Assembly: GCF_019857225.1 (NCBI RefSeq)
Contig: NZ_JAFJSY010000007.1
Span: 1-64,000, forward strand
Origin: Streptomyces plumbidurans
GTDB taxonomy: Bacteria > Actinomycetota > Actinomycetes > Streptomycetales > Streptomycetaceae
DNA: 64,000 nucleotides
Direction: 5' to 3'
Under the pieces are notes generated by a model. That model was given only the letters and a program-made list of their open reading frames with translations, was not told where the DNA came from and did not search any database. Every line of letters starts with the position of its first letter. The first letter of the stretch is position 1. The translations under genes and the position numbers were made by a program. Positions 1-8,020 of the stretch are shown here, one piece after another.

Positions 1-690
1 GGCTACTCCGGCTCCGGCGGCATCGGCGCCCCCTACACCCTCCCAGGCGGCCAGGCCTTCGCCGACGACTTCCACACCTTCGCCGTCGACTGGGCCCCCG
101 ACTCCATCACCTGGACCGTCGACGGCAACGTCTACCAAAAGCGCACCCCCGCCGACCTCGGCGGCAAGACCTGGGTCTTCAACAAGCCCTTCTTCCTCAT
201 CCTCAACCTCGCCGTCGGCGGCTACTGGCCCGGCGACCCCGACGCCTCCACCAGCTTCCCCCAGCAACTCATCGTGGACTCCGTGTCGGTCACTACCGGT
301 AGCACCTCCACCGGCTCGGCGATCCGGGGCCTGGCCGGCAAGTGCGTGGACGTCGCCGGGGCGAACTCCGCCAACGGGACACCCGTACAGCTCTACGACT
401 GCAACGGCACCGCCGCCCAGCAGTGGACCGTGGGCTCCGACGGAACGATCCGCGCGCTCGGCAAGTGCCTCGACGTGACGGACAACGGCACCGCCGACGG
501 CTCCACCGTCCAACTCTGGGACTGCACCGGCGGCCCCAACCAGAAGTGGGCGGTCAGCGGCGCCAACGACATCGTCAATCCCCAGGCCAACAAATGCCTC
601 GACGTGACGGGCAACAACTCGGCCAACGGCACCCGACTGCAGATCTGGACCTGCACGGGCGGAGCCAACCAGAAGTGGACGATCGGCTGA
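1..690 (+). CDS. Secreted GH16-type beta-glucanase with C-terminal ricin-B (CBM13) domain, 3' part
   Basis: The frame is open from the first base, so the 5' end lies outside the window; 229 residues are visible. Residues 1-95 match the C-terminal half of a GH16 laminarinase/beta-1,3-glucanase fold (SITWTVDGNVYQK, then a final strand ending LIVDSVSVT). The EXDXXE catalytic segment would lie upstream and is not seen. After a short Thr/Ser linker, residues 101-229 form one ricin-type beta-trefoil with three repeats, each with KC(L/V)DV and a QxW-type ending (QQW, NQKW, NQKW). Known enzymes of this build are secreted and attack beta-1,3-glucans, the lectin domain binding the polysaccharide. The exact substrate is an inference. 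The gene ends in a hairpin and faces the convergent MFS gene. Confidence 0.88.
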   Translation, partial: GYSGSGGIGAPYTLPGGQAFADDFHTFAVDWAPDSITWTVDGNVYQKRTPADLGGKTWVFNKPFFLILNLAVGGYWPGDPDASTSFPQQLIVDSVSVTTGSTSTGSAIRGLAGKCVDVAGANSANGTPVQLYDCNGTAAQQWTVGSDGTIRALGKCLDVTDNGTADGSTVQLWDCTGGPNQKWAVSGANDIVNPQANKCLDVTGNNSANGTRLQIWTCTGGANQKWTIG

Positions 691-714
691 ACTCACTTGT
701 GACGACAGTGAGTT
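690..714 (+). terminator. Small hairpin at the stop codon of the GH16 gene
   Basis: Perfect 8-bp arms AACTCACT (690-697) and AGTGAGTT (707-714) with a 9-nt loop, starting on the last base of the stop codon. It lies just before a larger hairpin at 725-768; together they probably end transcription. Confidence 0.55.
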
Positions 715-724
715 AGGTCGCTAC

Positions 725-768
725 GAGCACGGGGCCGGGGCTGCCGACGCAGACCCGGCCGCGTGCTC
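725..768. terminator. Bidirectional terminator between convergent genes
   Basis: Arms of 15 nt at 725-739 and 754-768 pair with one mismatch (GAGCACG...GCCGGG against CCCGGCC...GTGCTC) around a 14-nt loop. The position between the 3' ends of the GH16 gene and the minus-strand MFS gene fits a shared terminator. Confidence 0.7.
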
Positions 769-816
769 TCCCCGTCCTGCTCCGGCTCGCCCTGCTTCGG
801 AACCGGTCCGCCGAGC

Positions 817-2043
817 TCACGGTTCGGCGGTCGGGACCGAGGCCTCGTAGTGGTGGATCCGGCGAATTTTCCCGGCCAGGAGGGTGGGGAGCGAGAGGGC
901 GGCGACGGCGGCGCCGGTGGTCAGGGCGAGGGTCAGGCCGATTCGGTTGCCGTAGGTGTTGGTGAGGAGCTGGGCGAGCGCGCCGCCCGCCAGGGCACCG
1001 AGGGGAAGGGTGCTCAGGTTGATGGTCCGGGCGCTTGCGTGCACGCGGCCCAACAGGCGTGGCTCGGTGACCTGTTGGCGCAGGGTGGTGACCAGGGCGT
1101 TCCAGATGGGCAGCCACAACGACGAGACGACCATGATGGTGACCACGGTGCCGAGCGGTGGCAGCACCAGCGCCAAGGGGACGGCCAGCCACGCCAGGCC
1201 CTCGCATCCGGTCAGCAGGAGAGTGCGGCCGACGCCAAGGCGTCGCGTGAGCCGACCGCTCAGTGTCGCCCCTGCCACCGCAGCGACGGCCCCGGCGGTC
1301 AGCACCGCGCCCGCGACGCCCGGGGAGAGCGAGAGCGCCCGGTACAGGAAGAGCAGCAGCACGGTCCGCACCACGCTCATCCCGAAGTTGCGCAGTCCAG
1401 CCGCCAGGGTGAGCGGGCGCAGCAGGGGATGGTGCCACAGAAAGCGCAGGCCCTCGGCGATCGGACGCCATACTCCGGTGCTTGTGGCGTGGGCGGCCGG
1501 GGCGGGTTCGGTGGTTCGGACGAGGAGGACTCCCACGACGGACGCCAGGAAGGACAGGGCGTTCGCCGCCAGGGCGCCGGTCGCGGCCAGTCCTTGCTGC
1601 AGTGCCCCGCCGATGGTGGGCCCGGTCAGCCGCGAGACGCTGCTGGACATCTCCAGCCGCGTATTGCCCCGGGCGAGCGGCTCCCCGGTCAGGAGCGTGG
1701 GCAGGTAGGACTGGTAGGCCACGTCGAAGAGCACCGAGAACACGCCGGACACCGCGGCCACGACATACAGGTGGGTCAGGGACAGCGCGTCGAAGGCGGC
1801 GGCCACTGGGAGCGTCGCGAAGGCCGCGCATCGCACCAGGTCTGCCACGATCATCGCCGGACGGCGGCGGATCCGGTCCATGAGGACCCCGGCGAACAGG
1901 CCCAGGACCGGGTAGGCGGCGGTGGCGATCGCGTTCAGGACGCCGACCTCGGCGTTGCCGACGTGGAGGACGACCACAGCGACGGTCGGCAGAACCTCAG
2001 GTGCCGCTCCTCGCGTACCGGGCGTCCGACCGGTGTCAACCAT
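817..2043 (-). CDS. MFS drug-efflux-type transporter (DHA3-like), unusual short N-terminus
   Basis: A 408-residue, 11-12 helix membrane protein. The signature GVLMDRIRRRPAMI (loop 2-3), then FDVAYQSYLPTL and a GNTRLEMSSSVSRLTGP segment, are typical of the MFS group that includes macrolide and tetracycline exporters. The start at 2043 gives only about 16 residues before the first helix, where relatives have about 35, usually beginning LWR..DFRLLW. In another minus-strand frame just upstream, 2044-2085 reads NPLWRGLLVGTNRDG, which could be a displaced remnant of that start. The gene follows the glycosyltransferase gene by 110 bp in the same direction, suggesting a resistance/export cassette. 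Efflux of a glycosylated compound is inference. Confidence 0.8.
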   Translation of the reverse strand: MVDTGRTPGTRGAAPEVLPTVAVVVLHVGNAEVGVLNAIATAAYPVLGLFAGVLMDRIRRRPAMIVADLVRCAAFATLPVAAAFDALSLTHLYVVAAVSGVFSVLFDVAYQSYLPTLLTGEPLARGNTRLEMSSSVSRLTGPTIGGALQQGLAATGALAANALSFLASVVGVLLVRTTEPAPAAHATSTGVWRPIAEGLRFLWHHPLLRPLTLAAGLRNFGMSVVRTVLLLFLYRALSLSPGVAGAVLTAGAVAAVAGATLSGRLTRRLGVGRTLLLTGCEGLAWLAVPLALVLPPLGTVVTIMVVSSLWLPIWNALVTTLRQQVTEPRLLGRVHASARTINLSTLPLGALAGGALAQLLTNTYGNRIGLTLALTTGAAVAALSLPTLLAGKIRRIHHYEASVPTAEP

Positions 2044-2153
2044 CCCTGTTTGTGCCGACCAAGAGTCCTCGCCACAGTGGGTTTGCTGGGGAGGGTGCTG
2101 TTGCAGCAGCTGAGACAGGGCAGGAGGAGGGCGTTGCTGCGGCCCTTGGGGGG

Positions 2154-3299
2154 TCAGGCAGAGCCCGCGATGCGTTCCAGTACTGCTGCGGCGCCGTTCG
2201 GTCCTGGTAGTGCGCTGATGGTGTGAGCGAGCCTTCGAGCGTTGCGTGCGTACGAGTCATCGTTGAGCAGGGTGTGGACCGCGGTGGCGATCTGATTTGG
2301 CGTCGCCGTATCGCCCTCGAGCGCGATACCGACGCCGAGTCGTTCGATCTGCTCGGCCAATGCGGGTTGGTCGGCCGCTGGGTTGGGCAGAGCGACGAGC
2401 GGCACGCCGTGTGCGAGGGAGGCGATGACGGTGCCGTGTCCGGCGTGGGTGACCGTGACGGATGCGTGCGGCAGGACGTCGGCGTGTGCAACGAAGGGTG
2501 TGAGGACGGCATCCCCCCGTACGGGCACCTGGCTGATGTCGGCCATCCCTGCGGTGACCAGTACGCGATGGCAGTCGGGGGACAGAGCGGTGAGGGTTCG
2601 GCTGATGCGGGATGTCTGATCCCATGCGGGGCCGGTGGAAAAGCTCACCAGCACCAGTGGGCGCTGGTCCCGGGCCCCCCAGGGGTGGATCCAGGGAGCG
2701 CCTCGGCGGGGCTCGAAGACCGGCCCCATGTACTCGACCGCTGCCGGCGTGGGATGCGCGGGCGGGTCGAGGTCGGGAGCGCTGGTGCACACCACGGGGA
2801 AACCCTGCCAGGTCTCCCAGAGCGTTTGAACGGCAGACAGGCCGGATTCGGTCCGGACCTCGTTCACGCGGTCGAGGGCGAGTTGGTCCAGACCGCCGCC
2901 CGGTGGCACGAGCGCACCGGGGGCACTGTGCACGAGGACCGCGGTGGGAACCGACGCCCGTTCAGCAGCCGCCAGCGCGGCGAACATCAAGCAGTCGATC
3001 ACCATCACGTCATAGTGCTCAGCGGCAAGCAGGTCGGGGATGTCGCGCAGATGCTGCCCGCTGGCCCAGACGACGTCGGCCAGGATTGGCATCCAGTCCG
3101 GCGGCGGCGCTGTGGGCCAGTGCTCTTGGGCGTGCTTCAGCGTTCGGAACGCGAAGCCGAGCGAGCTGAACCGGTCTCGTTGTTCGTCGTACCCGGCGAA
3201 GGTGACCTCGTGCCCGCGGTCTGCCAGGGTCGCGGCCAGGCCGATGGCGGGTGTCTGGTTTCCCGCGCCGCTCCAGGTGACGAAGACGAAGCGTGCCAT
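2154..3299 (-). CDS. Macrolide-type (MGT/GT1) glycosyltransferase
   Basis: A 381-residue GT-B protein. The N-terminal acceptor half starts MARFVFVTWSGAGNQTPAIG, typical of UDP-glycosyltransferases acting on natural products. The C-terminal donor-binding half has the GT1 signature THAGHGTVIASLAHGVPLV followed by PAADQPALAEQIERLGVG, where the His-Ala-Gly-His and Asp-Gln contact the nucleotide sugar in known structures. Length is normal (about 380-410). It starts one base after the TetR stop, so the two are surely co-transcribed, with an MFS pump after it. MGT enzymes inactivate macrolides or finish glycosylated metabolites; no polyketide or sugar-biosynthesis genes are nearby, so a stand-alone resistance role is more likely. 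The acceptor is unknown. Confidence 0.88.
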   Translation of the reverse strand: MARFVFVTWSGAGNQTPAIGLAATLADRGHEVTFAGYDEQRDRFSSLGFAFRTLKHAQEHWPTAPPPDWMPILADVVWASGQHLRDIPDLLAAEHYDVMVIDCLMFAALAAAERASVPTAVLVHSAPGALVPPGGGLDQLALDRVNEVRTESGLSAVQTLWETWQGFPVVCTSAPDLDPPAHPTPAAVEYMGPVFEPRRGAPWIHPWGARDQRPLVLVSFSTGPAWDQTSRISRTLTALSPDCHRVLVTAGMADISQVPVRGDAVLTPFVAHADVLPHASVTVTHAGHGTVIASLAHGVPLVALPNPAADQPALAEQIERLGVGIALEGDTATPNQIATAVHTLLNDDSYARNARRLAHTISALPGPNGAAAVLERIAGSA

Positions 3300-3300
3300 C

Positions 3301-3888
3301 TCAACTGTCCCCCAGCACCGAGTTGATCATCAGTTCCACCGTGGCTTCGGCGTCGGGCCGCGGGCGTTGCATATCCCGGCGCAGGAGCTTCCAGGTGTAG
3401 ACATCGCTCATGCACACCAGGGCGTCGGTGACCCGTTCCCTCTCGTCGGCGGAGAACTGGCGCAACTGTGGTTCGAGCACGGTCTGAACCCGTTCCCTGT
3501 GCAGTTCCCGGCCGATGCGGACGATCGGCGCCACGGCTGGGTCGTGTTCCTCCACGAGGTTGGCGATGACCACGTCACCGAACTGCTCGTAGTGGTCGAA
3601 CCAGGTCCGCACAGCTTCGGTCACGTTGCCGGGCTCGGCTTGTTCGAGGTCGCCGCGCATTTCCTGGAGCACTTCGTCCAGGGCGTGGCGAAAGAGCTCC
3701 GCCTTGCTTCCGAACAGCCGCAGGACCGTCTGTACGGTGACGCCGGCCTGCGAGGCCACGTCGTTGAGCCGGATGTCCGACCGCAGTCGCCCCTTCAACT
3801 GCTGGACTGCGGCTTCGAGTACGCGGCTGCGGGTGCTCTCCGCGCTGGCTGCTCTTGCCCGCATGGTGTAGGGCCTCGCCGCTTTCAT
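3301..3888 (-). CDS. TetR-family transcriptional regulator of the glycosyltransferase/efflux unit
   Basis: 195 residues. The N-terminal TetR helix-turn-helix lies at about residues 38-62 (LNDVASQAGVTVQTVLRLFG, then SKAELFRHAL), followed by an all-helical ligand-binding domain. I chose the ATG at 3888 because the preceding RPYTMRARA stretch is typical of this TetR group. An ATG at 3864 has a better-placed GAGG ribosome site and would give 187 residues. The stop is one base from the start of the glycosyltransferase gene, and the gene is divergent from the glutamate-synthase-like gene. TetR proteins usually repress their own operon and release DNA on binding a small molecule; the ligand may be the compound glycosylated or exported next door (inference). 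Confidence 0.87.
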   Translation of the reverse strand: MKAARPYTMRARAASAESTRSRVLEAAVQQLKGRLRSDIRLNDVASQAGVTVQTVLRLFGSKAELFRHALDEVLQEMRGDLEQAEPGNVTEAVRTWFDHYEQFGDVVIANLVEEHDPAVAPIVRIGRELHRERVQTVLEPQLRQFSADERERVTDALVCMSDVYTWKLLRRDMQRPRPDAEATVELMINSVLGDS

Positions 3889-3904
3889 GTTAACGACACT
3901 AACA
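3888..3904. promoter_or_regulatory. Candidate TetR operator (inverted repeat)
   Basis: TGTTA and TAACA flank 7 nt, overlapping the proposed TetR start. TetR operators are palindromes of about this size near their own promoter. The arms are only 5 bp, so this is suggestive only. Confidence 0.35.
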
Positions 3905-4143
3905 CGAAAGAGGTCCTCGCGGGACGCGATCCATGCCTCCACCGCACCGCCTCCACGTAGGACACGCCGTCCGTGTGCGGGGCGCCGGCCTCGGCGAGCA
4001 TCCGCTCGACGTCGGACCGCCCTCGAAGTACTGGTATCGGCGAGATCTGGAACGGGACGATTCGGCAGTCTCAGGGCGCCGTTTTGCACATTCCTTGGCA
4101 AAATCCCGGGAATGGAAAGCCGCTCCAGGGAAATGCGCGAAGG

Positions 4144-5727
4144 GTGAAACGCTTCGCGATTGTCGCTCTGATTCTGGTCACCGGCCTGGCGGCGGCCGTG
4201 GCCGCGGCTGCCGTCTCGCCCTGGTGGTGCGCGGCCGCCGTACCGCTCGTCCTGCTGGGTCTGCTGGGCGTGGCCGACCTGGTGCAGCGCAGGCATTCGG
4301 TGCTGCGCAACTATCCCGTTCTGGGCCATGCGCGCTACCTGATGGAACGAATCCGCCCCGAGCTGCAGCAGTACTTCATCGAGCGGAACTTCGACGGCCG
4401 TCCCTTCGACCGTGACGTGCGCAGCATTGTCTACGAGCGGGCAAAGGGCACGGACGCCGAGCAGCCGTACGGCACCGAGCGCGACGTATACCTGCCCGGT
4501 TACGAATATCTGGTTCCTTCCATGGCGCCCTGCCCGGTGCCGGACACACCGCCGCGCGTGCGCATCGGCGGACTCGACTGCAGCCGTCCGTACGACATGG
4601 CTCTGCTGAACGTGTCCGCCATGAGCTTCGGCTCCCTGTCGTCCAACGCGATCCTCGCTCTCAACGGCGGTGCGGCGGCTGGGGGTTTCGCTCATGACAC
4701 CGGTGAGGGAGGCCTTTCGGAGTACCACCTCAAGCCGGGTGGGGACCTGGTCTGGGAGGTGGGCACCGGATATTTTGGCTGCCGTACGAAGGACGGCGAT
4801 TTCGACCCCGCCGAATTCGCCGACAAGGCCGCGCACGACCACGTCAAATGCGTGTCCCTGAAGCTGTCGCAGGGCGCGAAACCAGGCATCGGCGGGGTGC
4901 TGCCGGGTGCGAAGGTCAATGCCGAGATCGCGAGGGTGCGGGACGTACCCGAAGGGCAGACCGTCATCTCGCCGCCGTATCACAAGGAGTTCTCCACCCC
5001 GCGCGAACTCGTCCGCTTCATCGCCCGGATGCGTGAGCTGTCCGGCGGCAAGCCCACCGGGTTCAAACTGTGCGTGGGCTCGCGCCGACAGTTCCTCGCC
5101 GTGTGCAAGGCCATGCTTGAGGAGCGTACGGCGCCCGACTTCATCATCGTCGACGGAGGCGAGGGCGGCACCGGCGCCGCACCGCTGGAGTTCGCCGACC
5201 ACGTGGGAGCCCCGCTGACCGAGGGACTGCACGTCGTGCACAACGCCCTCGTCGGCACGGGCCTGCGCGACCGGATCAGAATCGGGGCGAGCGGCAAGAT
5301 CGCCACGGGCACCGATCTCGTCAAACGCCTTGCGCAGGGCGCCGATTACGGCAACGCGGCCCGGGCGATGATGTTCGCCGTCGGCTGCATCCAGGCCCAG
5401 CGCTGCCACACCAACACCTGCCCCACCGGTGTGACGACGCAGGACGCCCGCCGCGCCCGCGCCCTCGACGTCCGCGACAAGACACCGCGCGTCCAACGTT
5501 TCCAGGAAGCCACCGTGGCCAGCGCCCTGCAGATCATGGCGTCCATGGGTGTCACCGACCCCGCAGCGCTGCGTCCGCACATGCTGCGCCGACGCATCGA
5601 CCCGCACACCGAGCGCTCCTACGCGGAACTGTACGAGTGGCTCGAACCGGGACAGTTGATCGCGGAGCCGCCCGCTTCCTGGGAGACGGATTGGAAGGCC
5701 GCCGATCCGGATCGGTTCACTGTCTGA
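4144..5727 (+). CDS. FMN-binding glutamate-synthase-like protein
   Basis: 527 residues from the GTG at 4144, which starts just before a hydrophobic N-terminus (KRFAIVALILVTGL). Two membrane helices lie at about residues 3-21 and 25-46. The rest is a glutamate-synthase-type (beta/alpha)8 FMN domain: IVDGGEGGTGAAP, GASGKIATG, and a 3Fe-4S motif C415-x5-C421-x4-C426 (GCIQAQRCHTNTCPTG). This matches the membrane-anchored single-domain GltS-like family, about 500-540 residues, without the glutaminase domain, so it is unlikely to be a complete glutamate synthase. Its true substrate is not established. Ribosome-site support for GTG is weak (GAAGG only 2-3 nt upstream), but no other in-frame start fits. 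It is divergent from the TetR gene and alone in its operon. Confidence 0.85.
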   Translation: MKRFAIVALILVTGLAAAVAAAAVSPWWCAAAVPLVLLGLLGVADLVQRRHSVLRNYPVLGHARYLMERIRPELQQYFIERNFDGRPFDRDVRSIVYERAKGTDAEQPYGTERDVYLPGYEYLVPSMAPCPVPDTPPRVRIGGLDCSRPYDMALLNVSAMSFGSLSSNAILALNGGAAAGGFAHDTGEGGLSEYHLKPGGDLVWEVGTGYFGCRTKDGDFDPAEFADKAAHDHVKCVSLKLSQGAKPGIGGVLPGAKVNAEIARVRDVPEGQTVISPPYHKEFSTPRELVRFIARMRELSGGKPTGFKLCVGSRRQFLAVCKAMLEERTAPDFIIVDGGEGGTGAAPLEFADHVGAPLTEGLHVVHNALVGTGLRDRIRIGASGKIATGTDLVKRLAQGADYGNAARAMMFAVGCIQAQRCHTNTCPTGVTTQDARRARALDVRDKTPRVQRFQEATVASALQIMASMGVTDPAALRPHMLRRRIDPHTERSYAELYEWLEPGQLIAEPPASWETDWKAADPDRFTV

Positions 5728-5840
5728 TCCGCCGGGATCGTGCGGCAGACCGCGAACTGACGTGATCTGCCTGCTGCTTCAAACCGGCCCGGTCCGAGAT
5801 CGGCGCCTCCCCAGTGGCGGCCGTCGCATCGCACGCGCCG

Positions 5841-5883
5841 CCACGGGTACGGCGTCCGGCCGCCGCGGTTCGCGCACCCGTGG
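5841..5883. terminator. Hairpin between convergent genes
   Basis: CCACGGGT (5841-5848) pairs with ACCCGTGG (5876-5883) around a GC-rich loop. It lies just before the minus-strand FG-GAP stop and downstream of the glutamate-synthase-like gene, fitting termination for both. Confidence 0.5.
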
Positions 5884-5891
5884 CCCGCGGA

Positions 5892-7406
5892 CTACTCGTC
5901 GATGACCTCCCCGAAGTGACTGCCCTGCACAGTGCCGCCGAGCGCGCCGGCGCCGTACGTCCACGAGCCGTCCGCGAGGAGTCCGTCGGCGCCGGCCGGC
6001 AGCACCCAGATGCCGCCGTTGCCCGCGTTCTCCTCGGGCGCCGCGGCCACCAGTTCGGCCCGGCCGTCGCCGTCGGTGTCCACGAGCCGTACCTGGGCGC
6101 CCCACTCGTCGTCCTCCTCCGCAGCACCCGGGACGCCGGGCGTGTTCTGGTCGAAGTACTGGGCGTCCGTGCCGGTCAGGCCGTCGCCCGAGCCGCGCAG
6201 CAGCGTCACCGCGCCGGCACGGGGCGCACCGTCGGCGTCCTCGCCGGGCGAGCCGACGGCCACGTCCGCGTATCCGTCCCCGTCGACGTCCGCGACGGAC
6301 AGATCATTGCCCCAGGCGTCGCCCGTCTCCCCCGCACCGGGCACGTCCGGCGAGTTCTGCGACCACCACTGGGGTCCGCTGCCCGGGCCCTCGGCGCCGG
6401 CCGGACCGTCCTCGCCTCCGTAGTACACGCCGACCAGGCCACCGGGGGCCTCCGCGTCGCCGGTGGTCTCGTCCACGCCGCTGAGCTGGCCGACGACGAG
6501 GTCGTCGTAGCCGTCGCCGTTGATGTCGCCGGATGCCGTGCCCAGGCCGCCGTGCAGGTCGCGGCGGTAGCTGAGGCCCTCGGTGCCGCCGCTGTAGTAG
6601 GCGGACCAGCCCTTGGCGTAGTCGTCGTCGGGGCTGTAGCCCGAGACGACGAGGTCGGCGAAACCGTCACGGTCGTAGTCACCGGTGGTCAGGTAGGCCC
6701 ACTGCAGTGTGTGACCGGTCGAGTGCGGAGTGCCGACCTGCCGCAAGACCCCCGCGTGGTAGGTGAACACCTGAAGGCCCGTCTTCTGGTCCAGGACGAC
6801 GAGCTGATCGGCGTCGACGTCCCCGGTGAAGCGGGCGGCGGCCACGGCGTGCCCGAACCGGGCGCCGGCGGCGGGCTTCGCCGCGACGACGCTCGCGGTG
6901 CGCTCCGCGCCCAGGCCCGCCTTCGACCCGTACAGGACGGTCACGCGGCCCGCGTCCTCGACCGTGCCCTCGTCCTCATTGGGCGCACCGATGATCGCGT
7001 CGTCGAAGCCGTCGCCGTCCAGGTCACCGCTCGCGACCGCCTGTCCGAAGTGGTCACCGGTCTCGGAAGTGCCGGGCACGCCCTTCGTGGACTGGCTGAT
7101 GACCTGGACGTGGCCCTTGGGCACGGTGGTGTTGGTGGCAATGCCGTTGGGCGCGCCGTACTGGACGGTGATGTAACCGGCCCCCTCCTTACCGTCCACG
7201 GAGCCTTCCGGTGCGCCGGTCAGCAGGTCGGTGTAGCCGTCGCCGTTGAAGTCGCTGTTGCGGTCGTTGGCCGAGGTGCCGCCGGGGGCACCCGCGAACG
7301 CGGCCGGCGCGGCCATGATGCCCGCTCCCGCCAGCAGCAGGAAGGAAGCCGCCGCGATCGCGGCCTTGCCTGCGGTACGACGATCGTTGCGTTCGGTCGA
7401 GCTCAT
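5892..7406 (-). CDS. Secreted FG-GAP/VCBS repeat protein
   Basis: 504 residues from the ATG at 7406, with a strong ribosome site (GGGGGA, 6 nt). Residues 1-38 are a Sec signal peptide (KAAIAAASFLLLAGAGIMAAPAAFAGA). The mature part is a run of FG-GAP repeats, each with a calcium-binding D-x-[DN]-x-D-G-x-x-D motif (DFNGDGYTD, DLDGDGFDD, DYDRDGFAD, DINGDGYDD, DVDGDGYAD, DTDGDGRAE). Six or seven repeats are expected to form a beta-propeller, as in integrin alpha chains. These are common Streptomyces surface proteins of unknown function; no catalytic domain is visible. It stands alone between a convergent gene and a divergent small membrane gene. Confidence 0.88.
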   Translation of the reverse strand: MSSTERNDRRTAGKAAIAAASFLLLAGAGIMAAPAAFAGAPGGTSANDRNSDFNGDGYTDLLTGAPEGSVDGKEGAGYITVQYGAPNGIATNTTVPKGHVQVISQSTKGVPGTSETGDHFGQAVASGDLDGDGFDDAIIGAPNEDEGTVEDAGRVTVLYGSKAGLGAERTASVVAAKPAAGARFGHAVAAARFTGDVDADQLVVLDQKTGLQVFTYHAGVLRQVGTPHSTGHTLQWAYLTTGDYDRDGFADLVVSGYSPDDDYAKGWSAYYSGGTEGLSYRRDLHGGLGTASGDINGDGYDDLVVGQLSGVDETTGDAEAPGGLVGVYYGGEDGPAGAEGPGSGPQWWSQNSPDVPGAGETGDAWGNDLSVADVDGDGYADVAVGSPGEDADGAPRAGAVTLLRGSGDGLTGTDAQYFDQNTPGVPGAAEEDDEWGAQVRLVDTDGDGRAELVAAAPEENAGNGGIWVLPAGADGLLADGSWTYGAGALGGTVQGSHFGEVIDE

Positions 7407-7671
7407 GTCTGTTTCCCCCGCTGGTGGTTGATGCCTTGTCAGTCGGCTGTTGCTTGTCACCGACGAGGAGTACGACTGGGCAAGGGCGGTGCAAGTTGTG
7501 GGGTCCGCGGGGATGTGACTCGGCGGTGACATCTGTTGCGCGGTCGGGACGTCGTCAGCGAAGTGGATCAACAGCATCCCGGCGTTGCAGCGTCGCAAAA
7601 TCCGAGTAGTTGAACCCGGTTTTGCGGGTACCCGGACCGGTAAGAGCGGTGCCCTGCGGTTGGAGGCCTCA

Positions 7672-7827
7672 ATGATCGCCCTCGGTGTAATTCTTTTGAT
7701 AGTCGGTTTTCTCACCGGCGTCTCGATCCTCTGGACCATCGGGATCATTCTTCTGGTGATCGGCGCCGTCCTGTGGATCATGGGATCCGTGGGTCACGCC
7801 GTCGGCGGACGTCGGCACTACTGGTAA
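7672..7827 (+). CDS. Small two-helix membrane protein, DUF6131-like
   Basis: 51 residues from the ATG at 7672, preceded by GGAGG at 6 nt spacing. Two hydrophobic helices (about residues 2-18 and 20-42) are followed by a short basic tail, GGRRHYW. The composition and the tail match the actinobacterial DUF6131 family, whose function is unknown. It is followed at once by a strong terminator, so it is a single-gene transcript. Confidence 0.75.
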   Translation: MIALGVILLIVGFLTGVSILWTIGIILLVIGAVLWIMGSVGHAVGGRRHYW

Positions 7828-7860
7828 GGCGAAACCACGCGCACAGGCGCGTGTCCTGTG

Positions 7861-7902
7861 AACGCCAGCCCCATGTCCGTGCGCTTCGACGGGGCTGGCG
7901 TT
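7861..7902 (+). terminator. Strong terminator after the small membrane protein gene
   Basis: Perfect 12-bp stem AACGCCAGCCCC (7861-7872) with GGGGCTGGCGTT (7891-7902) and an 18-nt loop, 34 bp after the stop codon. It separates this gene from the sugar operon that follows. Confidence 0.85.
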
Positions 7903-7982
7903 CTGGCGTTCTCCACGGCATCACCCTCTTGACCTGAGCCCCCGCGCTCCCTAGGGTCCTCCCACCTCACGAGGTACATCGA

Positions 7983-8007
7983 TTAACCAATCGTTAACCG
8001 CTTGGTT
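7983..8007. promoter_or_regulatory. Candidate operator before the 8-16 kb sugar operon
   Basis: Two nested inverted repeats: TTAAC-N5-GTTAA (7983-7997) and AACCAA-N11-TTGGTT (7985-7990 with 8002-8007). They end 13 bp before the binding-protein start. LacI regulators often bind such short palindromes, and one is encoded in the operon at 11139. Assignment to that protein is inference. Confidence 0.45.
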
Positions 8008-8020
8008 GGAGACCCCCGCT

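Noticed and set aside
3301..5607. A 768-codon open frame on the minus strand
   Set aside because: Only the last 195 codons (the TetR protein) look like protein; the rest is antisense to the glutamate-synthase-like gene and has the low-complexity composition of a shadow frame in GC-rich DNA.
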